A stretch of 50,861 bases of DNA. Source: an uncultured Ruminococcus sp. (GTDB lineage: Bacteria; Bacillota; Clostridia; Oscillospirales; Acutalibacteraceae). The translations under genes were made by a program, and so were the position numbers. Every line of letters starts with the position of its first letter. The first letter of the stretch is position 1. The DNA lies in contig CACXFS010000080.1 of assembly GCA_902766885.1 (NCBI GenBank), forward strand, positions 1 to 50,861, given 5' to 3'. Of this stretch, positions 42,886-50,861 are shown piece after piece. The notes beneath the pieces are model-generated. The model ran no database searches, was not told where the DNA came from, and was given only the letters and a program-made list of their open reading frames with translations.

Positions 42886-42992
42886 AGAATGATGTTTGTT
42901 TGATTTCAAGCAAATCAAGGTTACAAAAGCTTGATAATTAGGGATTCCTTAACTTACTTAACACGTCTTAAACATTAGGAAAAAGCTGTTCA

Positions 42993-43021
42993 TTGACACA
43001 CTATTTATAATGTGCTACAGT
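42993..43021 (+). promoter_or_regulatory. Promoter of the TauE/SafE gene
   Basis: TTGACA (42993-42998), 17 bases, TACAGT (43016-43021) with extended -10 TGC. A TATAAT at 43006-43011 exists but has no -35 box at the right spacing. Confidence 0.6.
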
Positions 43022-43045
43022 TTATTTGCATGAATCAAAAAGGGT

Positions 43046-43831
43046 GTGTTTACTATAGAACTTCTTATTAAAATTCTGGTGTGCTTTGTTGCGGGCGCAG
43101 GCGCAGGAATAGGAACGGGATTTGCCGGAATGAGTGCGGCGGCAATCGTCAGCCCCCTGCTTATGACTTTTCTCGGAATTCCTGCCTACACCGCCGTCGG
43201 CGTAGGTCTTGCAAGCGATGTGCTGGCAAGTGCGGTGAGTGCATACACCTACAAAAAGAACAAGAATCTTGACATAAAAAACGGCTTGGTTATGATGGCA
43301 TGTGTGCTTGTGTTTACGCTTGTCGGAAGCTGGGTTTCAAGCCTTTTGCCGAACACGGTTATGGGCAATTTCAGCGTATTTATGACGTTGCTGTTGGGCG
43401 TTAAATTCATAGTAAAGCCTGTTATGACTACCAAAGAAACTATGGAGAGCGTACCGAAGAAAACACGCATAATCAAGTCGGTAATCGGCGGCGTGCTGAT
43501 TGGCTTTATCTGTGGATTTGTCGGTGCAGGCGGCGGAATGATGATGCTTCTGGTACTGACAAGCTTTCTCGGCTACGAGCTTAAAACAGCCGTCGGCACG
43601 AGCGTATTTATTATGACGTTTACGGCGCTTACGGGTGCGGTCAGTCATTTTTCAATCGGGGAAATGCCCGACCTTGCAACGTTGATTCTGTGTATGGTAT
43701 TTACGCTAATCTGGGCGAGAATTGCCGCAGTAATTGCAAACAAGGCTAAACCGAAAACGCTTAACAGAGTTACGGGAATTTTATTGCTGGCAATCAGCGC
43801 AGTAGTACTTGCAGTAAATTATATCTTTTAG
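43046..43831 (+). CDS. TauE/SafE (TSUP) family membrane transporter
   Basis: The 261-residue protein has about eight helices in two repeats. VCFVAGAGAGIGTGFAGM and ICGFVGAGGGMMMLLVLT are the paired TSUP motifs. The family exports or takes up sulfite, sulfoacetate or related organosulfur anions; the substrate is unknown here. No ATG precedes the first helix: the frame opens with GTG at 43046, only two bases after AAAGGG, so the true start may be GTG or a rarer codon a few positions on (ATA at 43055 would be at ideal spacing). Base composition returns to the host pattern. A strong terminator follows. Confidence 0.88.
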   Translation: MFTIELLIKILVCFVAGAGAGIGTGFAGMSAAAIVSPLLMTFLGIPAYTAVGVGLASDVLASAVSAYTYKKNKNLDIKNGLVMMACVLVFTLVGSWVSSLLPNTVMGNFSVFMTLLLGVKFIVKPVMTTKETMESVPKKTRIIKSVIGGVLIGFICGFVGAGGGMMMLLVLTSFLGYELKTAVGTSVFIMTFTALTGAVSHFSIGEMPDLATLILCMVFTLIWARIAAVIANKAKPKTLNRVTGILLLAISAVVLAVNYIF

Positions 43832-43853
43832 AGAAAGATTTGAATGTATTTTT

Positions 43854-43896
43854 AAAGGTTGGGGCATCGTTTTTGACGATGTCCCAACCTTTTTTA
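43854..43896 (+). terminator. Intrinsic terminator of the TSUP gene
   Basis: AAAGGTTGGGGCATCG (43854-43869) pairs with CGATGTCCCAACCTTT (43877-43892) over 16 bp with one wobble; TTTT follows. It is a relative of the stem at 25132. Confidence 0.93.
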
Positions 43897-43903
43897 GTGT
43901 GGA

Positions 43904-43986
43904 GTAGCGGCGAACTGTGTTCGACATAATGTATAAATTGTTTCACAATTTATACATTAGGGACGTGTAGAACCCGTCCCCTACGG
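43904..43986. repeat. Hairpin triplet
   Basis: GTAGCGGCGAAC-tgt-GTTCG, palindrome TGTATAAATTG (43930-43940) / CAATTTATACA (43946-43956), then GGGACGTGTAGAACCCGTC..CCTACGG. It sits between the terminators of two convergent genes. Confidence 0.86.
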
Positions 43987-44051
43987 ATATAGAAAAATCT
44001 ACGACTCACGAGATAACAAACTATAAATCAAAATCTACTTATGTATTGGAT

Positions 44052-44080
44052 AAAAAAAGCGGACGCATTGGAGCGTCCGC
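44052..44080 (-). terminator. Intrinsic terminator of the pilin gene
   Basis: On the minus strand GCGGACGC / GCGTCCGC (44080-44073 with 44066-44059) with a 6-base loop is followed by seven T. Confidence 0.92.
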
Positions 44081-44126
44081 CAAAATTACATATATTTTGC
44101 AAGTAGTTGAAATAATAAATCAAAAA

Positions 44127-45545
44127 TTATTTAGCAGCTTTTTTCTTTCTTACGATAAGGAAGAGAACGCCTGCGCAAGCGATGAGTGCTGCACCGCCGA
44201 TTGTGAACATCATTGTGCCCATTCCACCTGTGTTAGGAGTAAGGAGGGGTGTATCGCCAACTTCTACCTGTGTAATTGTTTCACCATTTGCATTTGTAAC
44301 TGTACCGTTATCGGAAATGTTGACTTTGTATACAGTTGAGTTGATATTGTAGCCTGCGGGAGCTGTTGTCTCCTTGAGGTAATATGTACCTGCCTTGATA
44401 CCTGTGAATGTAGCTATACCCTTATCAACATCTTTTCCGTCTACAACCTCTGTACCACTTGTTACCTTCTCTGAACCGTTTGTTGCAACTGAAGTGCAAG
44501 CGAGATCTGTGTAAAGTGTGAAGCCTGCACCGTTGAGCTTTGTAGCTGTGTTGTTTGCATCAACCTTTACTACTGTGAGGTCAAAAGTAAACACCTTAAC
44601 TTCGTTGCCTTCGATTTTTGAAGTCTGGTTATAGCTGTTTGTGTATGAAAGATCAACCTTGTTGGGGTTGCCTGCACCGCCGATTACTGCGTTTGTGTTT
44701 ACTGTAGCTGTGTAAACAGCCTCAACGCTTACATTGCTGTAGAAATCGTCGTTTGCAAGTACTGTAGGATCAATTGTAAGTGTAAAGCTATTGTCTGTTG
44801 TACCTGTCTTTGCGTAGTAAGTTACTGAGCTTGTAATATCTGTTTTAGTACCGTTAGCTTTTACAAGATTTACAGATGTAAGTGCCTTGTATGTAAGACC
44901 TGCGCTCATTGTATCAACGAACTGATAAGACTTTGCTTTTTCAGTTGTTGAACCTACTACTGAACCTGTGAGTGTAAAGCTTACGTCCTTGCCGATAAAC
45001 TCGGAAATTGAGCTTGCAGTTGCGTTGTTTGTGAACTTCTTTGAAACAGTAGGTGTACCGTCTGTAATTTTTTCAGCAGCATTTACTGTTACTTCATTTA
45101 CCCACTCTGAGCCTGTGTAGTAAGGAAGTGCAAATACGCTGTTTGTTACAGAAGTTACGTTTACTCCCTCGGGAGCGCTCTTAACCTTTAAGTAGTAAAC
45201 ACCGTCAGCAAGGTTAGAAATTGTCTTTGTTAAAGCGTCGCCTGTTGCATAAGTGTAATCTGTGCCGCCTGTGAGTGAAAGTGTGTTACAAGCAGTAAGA
45301 AGAGCTGCACTGTCAACACCCTCGGTAGCCTTTGTTGTAAGGATGCTTTCAAGACCTGTTGTGATGTTTTTGTATTCACCTGTTGTTGTGTCTACATCTG
45401 CAACCTTGTAGAGTGTAAATGTGTAGCCTGTCTTACCGTTGAGGGTAAGTGTGTTTGTTTCTGCTGCGCTTGCTGAGAACGGAATCATAAGAGCGATCAT
45501 CATTACAGCGAGAAGAGCAGCGAAAATTTTCTTTGTTGTTTTCAT
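44127..45545 (-). CDS. Sortase-type major pilin with isopeptide-forming domains
   Basis: The 472-residue product has a signal peptide (1-~27, ending FSASAAE). Several Ig-like pilin domains follow, including a Cna-B/SpaA-like one (~335-430) with lysine in FDLTVVKVDANN and the E-box glutamate in TYYLKETTAPAGYN. The C-terminus is a cell-wall sorting signal: TPNTG (a variant of LPxTG), a hydrophobic helix and RKKKAAK. This is the plan of Gram-positive SpaA/FctA-type backbone pilins, which a sortase polymerises and attaches to the wall. The gene is AGGAG-led, 49 bases downstream of the giant adhesin and probably in one operon with it, with a strong terminator behind. No sortase gene is in the window. 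Confidence 0.92.
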   Translation of the reverse strand: MKTTKKIFAALLAVMMIALMIPFSASAAETNTLTLNGKTGYTFTLYKVADVDTTTGEYKNITTGLESILTTKATEGVDSAALLTACNTLSLTGGTDYTYATGDALTKTISNLADGVYYLKVKSAPEGVNVTSVTNSVFALPYYTGSEWVNEVTVNAAEKITDGTPTVSKKFTNNATASSISEFIGKDVSFTLTGSVVGSTTEKAKSYQFVDTMSAGLTYKALTSVNLVKANGTKTDITSSVTYYAKTGTTDNSFTLTIDPTVLANDDFYSNVSVEAVYTATVNTNAVIGGAGNPNKVDLSYTNSYNQTSKIEGNEVKVFTFDLTVVKVDANNTATKLNGAGFTLYTDLACTSVATNGSEKVTSGTEVVDGKDVDKGIATFTGIKAGTYYLKETTAPAGYNINSTVYKVNISDNGTVTNANGETITQVEVGDTPLLTPNTGGMGTMMFTIGGAALIACAGVLFLIVRKKKAAK

Positions 45546-45594
45546 TTGTCATTCTCCTTTAAAAATATAAATATATGTAATTTAATAAGCTGAA

Positions 45595-48500
45595 TTAGTG
45601 GCGAGCCTTGTATCTTGCTCTGCGTTTTTTGCGCTGATTTCTGTCATAAATCTGATAAGTGACAAATAAAAGCGCACCTGTTGCAATAATTCCCAGACCA
45701 ATCAGGAGATATATCGTCATTCCGTTTCCGCTTGCATTCGGCATCAAAAGTAAGCCGTCAACAACATCGTCAAGGGTGATATCATAATCTCCGTCCTTGG
45801 GAAGCGTAAAGAATTGTTTTACATAAGTGGGGTTGTAGCCGTCAGCGGGTGAATACTCAAACAGACAGTACTTCTGATACGTTGTACTTCCGTTTATGTA
45901 ATTCGAGCCGTTAGTCCAAGTACCGCTGTTTGTGTACTGCTCGTTACCGTTTTCAAAGATTACAAGGTTGCTGAATGTGACGGAACCGTCAGCGTTTGTA
46001 ACGGCTTTGGTGATGTTCTTATCAGCCTGAATAATTGAATTGAGCTGATCGGCGCTGATATCGTTCACGCTGCCCGAAACCTTAATCAAACCAAAGGTTG
46101 TGCCTGCAACCTTTGCACCGTCCTGTGCTTTTTTCGCAACAGTAACCGAACCGTGTGTAGTTTTGTTATTAAGCGTCTGAACATTGGTAACAAACGTATT
46201 ATCATTGAAGAACTGAGCATAACCGCTGTCGGAAGTTACATTTGATAATTCGGAGTTTGCAATCTTATAATACTTAGGCGACTGAACTTCTCCGCTTGAA
46301 TTTACTTCAATTTCAACAAGGATTGTTGAAGCGTCCATTGTGTAATCGTTCTTCTGACTTTCACTTATTGAGGAAGCAAAATTCTCTGTGATTTTAAAGC
46401 GGTAATAACCAGGCTCAACAAAGTTAAGAACAGTAGCGTCGTCAAATGTTACAACGCCGTTTGCAGGAGCTGTTTTAGTCTGACTTCTGCCTGCAGTTGA
46501 GAAGGATTTAAGCTTTTCACCTACATTATCAGGGTCATCATACTGTGTAGTCATTTCTGCAAAGCCTGTGATTGTGTAGGTAAACACGCTTCCGTTGTAA
46601 TTATTGCCGTCAAGCTTTTTGTTCACCGAAACTACAGTATTAACGGGCTTTGTAAAATTCGTAGCCGTAACTGCGTTTTCGGATGCATCATCATTGATTG
46701 TGCCTGTAATGTCATCAATCTTGATAAAGCCTGCCGACGCACTCTCTTTGAGTGTATAGGTTGCACCTACGGGTAGTCCGAGAAGGGTGATTGTCTGGCC
46801 TTTCTTTATGGTGAACTTGCCGTCGGATGAAGCACGGTAAACGGTACTGTCGTCATCTACTGTATATTCTACGGGATAAGCCTTAGGTGAATATACCGAA
46901 CCGTCGCCGTCAAGGTCAAGAAGAAGCTGGAATACAAACTGCTTGTCTGTATTGTATTCCGTACCGTCCTCATTCCTTACGTCCTTTGTGAGTGAAAGCG
47001 AACTTGTCTTGATTGTGTTAGTGTAGTTAAGCTGAAGCTGTGCAAAAGAACTGCTGTCGTTCGGGTCAACAAGATTGAACGCAGAGGTTCTGCTGTTTGC
47101 CTCCGATGTGCTGTGGCTGATTGTTCCGCCGAGCTTGTTATCAACAAGCTCCCATGAAGTATCATAGCTTAACGCCGAGTTATCAATCGACTCGCTGACA
47201 ACCATCTGACTTTCGGTTTTGAATGTATTGTTAAAGTCTGCTGTGTCGCTGTCCTTAAGCTTAAAGCTTGAGTTTTCAAGATAAAGGTCTGAGCCATCGT
47301 TTATTGTATATGCCTTGCCCGATGAATCGCCTGAACCGTTCTTATCTTTGATTGAGTAGGTGTATGTTTCGTTTTCCCTGAGGTCATTTGCAATCTCGGA
47401 AATAACATCACCCGTGTCAAGAGTTTTATTTACCTTGAGGTCGTTGTTTGCAGGAGTCATTGTAAACTCTACGCTGAAGTTAGACTCTGCAAGACCACGC
47501 TCCATATAGAAAACTACCATATGATAGGTTGTGTTCGGGTCAAGCTGAACGCCGTTGTTAAAGGTTTTTGTAACTGCACCGAGATTTGTGTTACCCGATG
47601 CGCTGCCTGTATATGCAGAGCCGTCGCCGTTCCATGCTTTTCCGTAATATCCGCTCAAATCAGCAATATAAGCGAGCTTTCCGCCTGTGTTCATATACTT
47701 TTCAAAATCAACAGCTGTGTTGCTTCCAAGCTGTGACTTTTTGAATTTATAGAAACCGTCGGATGTTGCATACGGTTTTACAAAGTAAGCTCCGTCATTT
47801 AATGTACCTACGCTGGTATCCTGCCAAACGTGCAGGCAGAAATCAGCATAAGAGGAGTCTGTCTTAACCCAGATTTCGTCAGACGGTACTGAAATTTCAG
47901 AAGATGATGATGTTGAATAATCCGCATAAACATCATTTGCAGTAGCCGTCATTGTTTTGAAGTTGATGCTGCCCGTTGCTTCCTTATGGTCGCCGCCGAG
48001 GTCGAGCACGAGGTCAGCGTCTGCGCCTGTGGGGTCTGTGCCGATATATACCCAGAGGTCATCGTCTCCGGAGTAGTCAAACTTTACTGCCTCTCCGCCT
48101 ACAGTTCCGTCAACAGTACCGTTTTCGGGAACACGGAAGTCAATGTCAAGGCGAACGCCGAAACCGAAGTCAAGATTATCGTTGCCGCCTCTTGTGTAGG
48201 TCTTTGAACTTGCAGACGTATATGCAGTGCCGTCGGTTTTCCATACTCCGCCGAAAAGATTTGCAATAGTAAGGTTGCCTGTCTGACCGGTCCAGTTTTC
48301 ACCGCTGTTGGGCTTGAAAATGCATTTTGCGTAGCCATCAACATCAGACTTATTAACAACGAAGTAACTTACGCCGTTTACGGTAGTTTTGTTTGAAAGC
48401 GTAATATGCTTGCTTGCCGATGAACCCTCAAACAAATACATATAGTAGTTGGTTGCATTACTCTGAATGTAGAACTGATCCGATGAAACATTCGGCAAAG

Positions 48501-50349
48501 CGTCAGAGTTTTCTTCAATAGTCTGTGATTTCTGAGCGCTGTTGTTATTGAACGGGAAAATACCGTAGCCGTCTGCACTGTTACCAAAAGCCTTAGCGGC
48601 GTCCATTACGCCGTAGGTGCTGCCCGCACCGTAGTTTACATATTTGGGAGTTGTTCCGTCCCATGTAAAGTAAACGTTATCGGTTGCGTTCTTTGAGTTA
48701 AACGAGTAGGTAGTTACTCCCGATGAATTTGTAGATGATCTGAACGGGAATGAGGATTTGAACACCTTTGCTACTCTGCTGTTGCTGTATTGAGCGGCAG
48801 AGAGCGTATCGGTATCAAAGTACGGCATCTTTACGCCGTTTACAACCTGAATATCACCGTCGCTGTCAAGCTTTGAATATGCAAGTCCCTGTATTGACTG
48901 ATTGTAATTGCTCAATCCGTTTGAGTTGTTGACTGCATATCTGTAATCGCCGTCGTAGTAGCGTGTAAGTCCGCTTACTTCACTGCTGTAGCCGTACTGG
49001 TTGCCCTCCTTATAGAGGTTACCGAAGTACAAAGGATAAGCCCAGCCGGAATTTGCGCTTGCAATTGAGCTTATATATTTATTGAAGTCGGTAAACGGGA
49101 ACCACATTCCGTTTCCGTCGGCATATGAGTTTGTTGCGTTATTAAGATAACCGTATGATCTTTCATTGTCGGAAAGATAATCGTAATATGTAGCCTCAAC
49201 ACCGATTATGTTGGACGACTTGGAAAATCTGTCGGTAACGGTTGCATCATAATTAATTTTGTTGATTTCCGAGAACTTGCCCCATATTTCCGTCGTACTT
49301 GTAATCTTGTATGTTGAAGTGTTGTCCGAATAACCTGTTGAGTCACCGTCGGAAAACGTCTTGTAGGACGTAGGTTCGGACGCACCCGTTGTGGTAGAAG
49401 CCTGCGGGTGGAACTTGAGCAATGCGTCCTTGGGAATTTTGCCCTTGAACACGGTTACTCCGTTGTATGTATCCTTTTCAAGCTTTACAACGGCACGGTA
49501 GGGGTCGTTGTAATCATAGGTTGCGTAAACTGAGCTGAGGCTGTTCCAGTTTTCATTGATTACAAAAACAGTTGCAAAGGTTATGTTCTGATTTGCACTC
49601 TGGTCTGCAAGCGTTGAAAGATACTTACTTTCCTGAAAAGTACCGTTGCTCTGAAGATAAATTTCAACCTCGCTGTTTGATGAAGCTGAAGAAATGTCAA
49701 TTGTTTTTACAAACGGATTTGTCCAGCTGCTTCCATTGTAGTAAGAAACATTGTCGCTGTAGCTCTTTTCAATTGAAAGGTCAGCGGTCTGTTTTGATGT
49801 GTTGCCGTTGTCGCTGAAATTCAGAGTTGAATAGCTGCTGTGGATATCGCAGTAATAATATCCGTTTCCGAGCTCCGTCATCTTCGTTCCCGGCCAGGTT
49901 GTGGAACTGTGCGAAGAATCACCGCCGTAATAGTGAACGTACGGCGTTGAGTAAGTCGTACCGTTGACGGGATTTTTAAGCACAATTCTGCGGTAGCCGC
50001 TTGCTACAGCCTTTGTACCCGAAAGCGAAAACGGTGCAGATGATATTTCAATCTGTGTTGCACCCTCGGGAGCTGTCACCTGAAAAACTCCGTTGCTCTT
50101 GGTAACGTTTTCCTTGGAAGACAGAATAGTTCCGTCTGCTTTTGCAAAGCGGACATTCAGGCTTGTCAGGTTTTTCCATGTGCTGTTCTGCGACAGATTA
50201 ATGTCAAACTTCTGACCGGCTGATGTGGCAGCCGATGCACCGATTGAAAATCCGCTCACCAGACATACGGAAATCATCATTGAAAAAGCGAGCACAAGCG
50301 ACAGGCTCTTTCTGAAAAATCTTCCGGTTTTTCTGATTACGCTATACAC
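45595..50349 (-). CDS. Giant pilus-associated adhesin: starch-binding-like segment, fibro-slime and pilin isopeptide domains
   Basis: The 1584-residue product starts with GTG at 50349, behind AAAGGAAGTGAG. A signal peptide (1-~42, ending GASAATS) is followed at ~135-193 by a segment like starch-binding CBM26 modules (VHYYGG..., TTWPGTKMTELGNGYYY, LNFSDNG). A fibro-slime/PA14-like domain lies at ~730-960 (KFDYSGDDDLWVYIG, then VVFYMERGLAESNFSVEF). FctA/streptococcal-type pilin linkage repeats follow, with GYYRFKITEN and GATYTLKESASAG boxes (~1100-1500). The C-terminus has MPNASGNG (not a regular LPxTG), one membrane helix and a very basic tail. It is probably the tip or ancillary adhesin of the pilus built from the next gene. 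The starch link is inference from sequence pattern; the fibro-slime and pilin parts are more certain. Confidence 0.85.
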   Translation of the reverse strand: MYSVIRKTGRFFRKSLSLVLAFSMMISVCLVSGFSIGASAATSAGQKFDINLSQNSTWKNLTSLNVRFAKADGTILSSKENVTKSNGVFQVTAPEGATQIEISSAPFSLSGTKAVASGYRRIVLKNPVNGTTYSTPYVHYYGGDSSHSSTTWPGTKMTELGNGYYYCDIHSSYSTLNFSDNGNTSKQTADLSIEKSYSDNVSYYNGSSWTNPFVKTIDISSASSNSEVEIYLQSNGTFQESKYLSTLADQSANQNITFATVFVINENWNSLSSVYATYDYNDPYRAVVKLEKDTYNGVTVFKGKIPKDALLKFHPQASTTTGASEPTSYKTFSDGDSTGYSDNTSTYKITSTTEIWGKFSEINKINYDATVTDRFSKSSNIIGVEATYYDYLSDNERSYGYLNNATNSYADGNGMWFPFTDFNKYISSIASANSGWAYPLYFGNLYKEGNQYGYSSEVSGLTRYYDGDYRYAVNNSNGLSNYNQSIQGLAYSKLDSDGDIQVVNGVKMPYFDTDTLSAAQYSNSRVAKVFKSSFPFRSSTNSSGVTTYSFNSKNATDNVYFTWDGTTPKYVNYGAGSTYGVMDAAKAFGNSADGYGIFPFNNNSAQKSQTIEENSDALPNVSSDQFYIQSNATNYYMYLFEGSSASKHITLSNKTTVNGVSYFVVNKSDVDGYAKCIFKPNSGENWTGQTGNLTIANLFGGVWKTDGTAYTSASSKTYTRGGNDNLDFGFGVRLDIDFRVPENGTVDGTVGGEAVKFDYSGDDDLWVYIGTDPTGADADLVLDLGGDHKEATGSINFKTMTATANDVYADYSTSSSSEISVPSDEIWVKTDSSYADFCLHVWQDTSVGTLNDGAYFVKPYATSDGFYKFKKSQLGSNTAVDFEKYMNTGGKLAYIADLSGYYGKAWNGDGSAYTGSASGNTNLGAVTKTFNNGVQLDPNTTYHMVVFYMERGLAESNFSVEFTMTPANNDLKVNKTLDTGDVISEIANDLRENETYTYSIKDKNGSGDSSGKAYTINDGSDLYLENSSFKLKDSDTADFNNTFKTESQMVVSESIDNSALSYDTSWELVDNKLGGTISHSTSEANSRTSAFNLVDPNDSSSFAQLQLNYTNTIKTSSLSLTKDVRNEDGTEYNTDKQFVFQLLLDLDGDGSVYSPKAYPVEYTVDDDSTVYRASSDGKFTIKKGQTITLLGLPVGATYTLKESASAGFIKIDDITGTINDDASENAVTATNFTKPVNTVVSVNKKLDGNNYNGSVFTYTITGFAEMTTQYDDPDNVGEKLKSFSTAGRSQTKTAPANGVVTFDDATVLNFVEPGYYRFKITENFASSISESQKNDYTMDASTILVEIEVNSSGEVQSPKYYKIANSELSNVTSDSGYAQFFNDNTFVTNVQTLNNKTTHGSVTVAKKAQDGAKVAGTTFGLIKVSGSVNDISADQLNSIIQADKNITKAVTNADGSVTFSNLVIFENGNEQYTNSGTWTNGSNYINGSTTYQKYCLFEYSPADGYNPTYVKQFFTLPKDGDYDITLDDVVDGLLLMPNASGNGMTIYLLIGLGIIATGALLFVTYQIYDRNQRKKRRARYKARH

Positions 50350-50861
50350 CTGCTCTCACTTCCTTTCCGTACGCTGCATTCGCTATAAAAATAGCTCTCA
50401 TTTTTGTCTCTCCTTTATAAACTTTATAAATACAAATATAAGGTATAGTTAACAAAACTATTTTATATCATTTTAAAAACCGTCCACAATGGCAAATGCC
50501 AATATTATAAAATCAAATAACAAAATTTATCCAATTTTTAAGAGTAAACATATTATATAATATTTTGTTGTTTTATTAAAGTCGCAATATACACAAATCG
50601 CAGATTATTTTTTGGTGATAATTAACATATTTTTTTGAGCTTTTTTTCGTGGCAAAATTTTATTTTTTTAAGGGACAATTTATTGAAATATTTGATTATT
50701 TGCGACGTTTTAACGTCAATATTGCCTTTATTTCCTGCAAAAACGCAAATTATGCTTTATCATTTTATAATTTATTCGCAAATTGCAATAGCAAGTTGCA
50801 ACAATTCTTAAGTCTGTAGTAGATTGCCGCGAGTTTTCTGAGGGAGGAGCGTAGCGACGAG
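50350..50861. other. AT-rich upstream region of the adhesin gene
   Basis: No gene is seen. The stretch is very AT-rich. On the minus strand a TATAAT at ~50562-50557 has a weak TTTAAT box 17 bases upstream, and a TATAAA near 50470 also has a weak partner, so the start point is unclear. TGGCATTTGCCA (50489-50500) is a small palindrome. The last 15 bases (GGAGCGTAGCGACGAG) match the repeat box at 20764. Confidence 0.45.

Noticed and set aside
42886-42992. Right-hand attachment site of an integrated element
   Set aside because: I searched for a direct copy of the tRNA-Thr 3' end after the Z1 gene and found none; only a small hairpin (TTGATTT/AAATCAA at 42900-42918) is present.

Overview
The window looks like chromosomal DNA of a Gram-positive anaerobic gut Clostridium-class bacterium, most likely a Ruminococcus-like Oscillospiraceae. 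Three things point that way: strong AGGAGG-type ribosome binding sites and TTGACA/TATAAT promoters, a secreted protein ending in a type I dockerin, and a sortase-type pilin locus whose large adhesin carries a segment resembling a starch-binding (CBM26-type) module. This placement is inference from gene content; no 16S rRNA gene is present.

Layout: a dockerin protein and a YfhO membrane protein (1-5.0 kb); a PadR-controlled four-gene operon (5.7-8.5 kb); a DegT/DnrJ-type aminotransferase (8.8-10 kb); coaX-birA facing away from a split transketolase (10.5-14.3 kb); a thioredoxin-reductase-like enzyme, a DMT transporter and a HAD phosphatase (14.4-16.9 kb); an alanine/sodium symporter (17.2-18.7 kb); a Crp/Fnr regulator with a patatin-like lipase (18.8-20.4 kb); azlC-azlD (20.9-21.9 kb); a manganese riboswitch with mntP (22-23 kb); an anchored NlpC/P60 cell-wall hydrolase (23.5-25 kb); a GHKL kinase and a classical two-component system (25.4-29.1 kb); a two-subunit class I fumarase and a small membrane protein (29.3-31.6 kb); the rimP-nusA-rnpM-ylxQ-infB-rbfA-nrnA-truB operon on the minus strand (31.7-38.9 kb); tRNA-Thr; a lone, AT-richer 1112-residue Z1-type ATPase (39.5-42.9 kb); a TauE/SafE transporter (43-43.8 kb); and a pilin and giant adhesin on the minus strand (44.1-50.3 kb).

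Most likely undescribed item: the gene at 39547-42885. Its N-terminal half has the motifs of a divergent Z1-family P-loop ATPase/helicase (Walker A, DDEAD, VGGQxLDRG, FGYR). Its far C-terminus has an HExxH zinc-metallopeptidase motif with a following glutamate. A nucleic-acid-type motor joined to a peptidase in one chain, standing alone beside a tRNA gene, fits a single-gene defence or conflict effector, but that role is inference.

Second theme: almost every intergenic gap is packed with short palindromic modules, often bounded by GTAGGG/CCCTAC, combined as mosaics and found even inside the nusA-infB operon. Within this window alone, their stems show paired (compensatory) changes between copies, so the ability to form a hairpin seems to be maintained.
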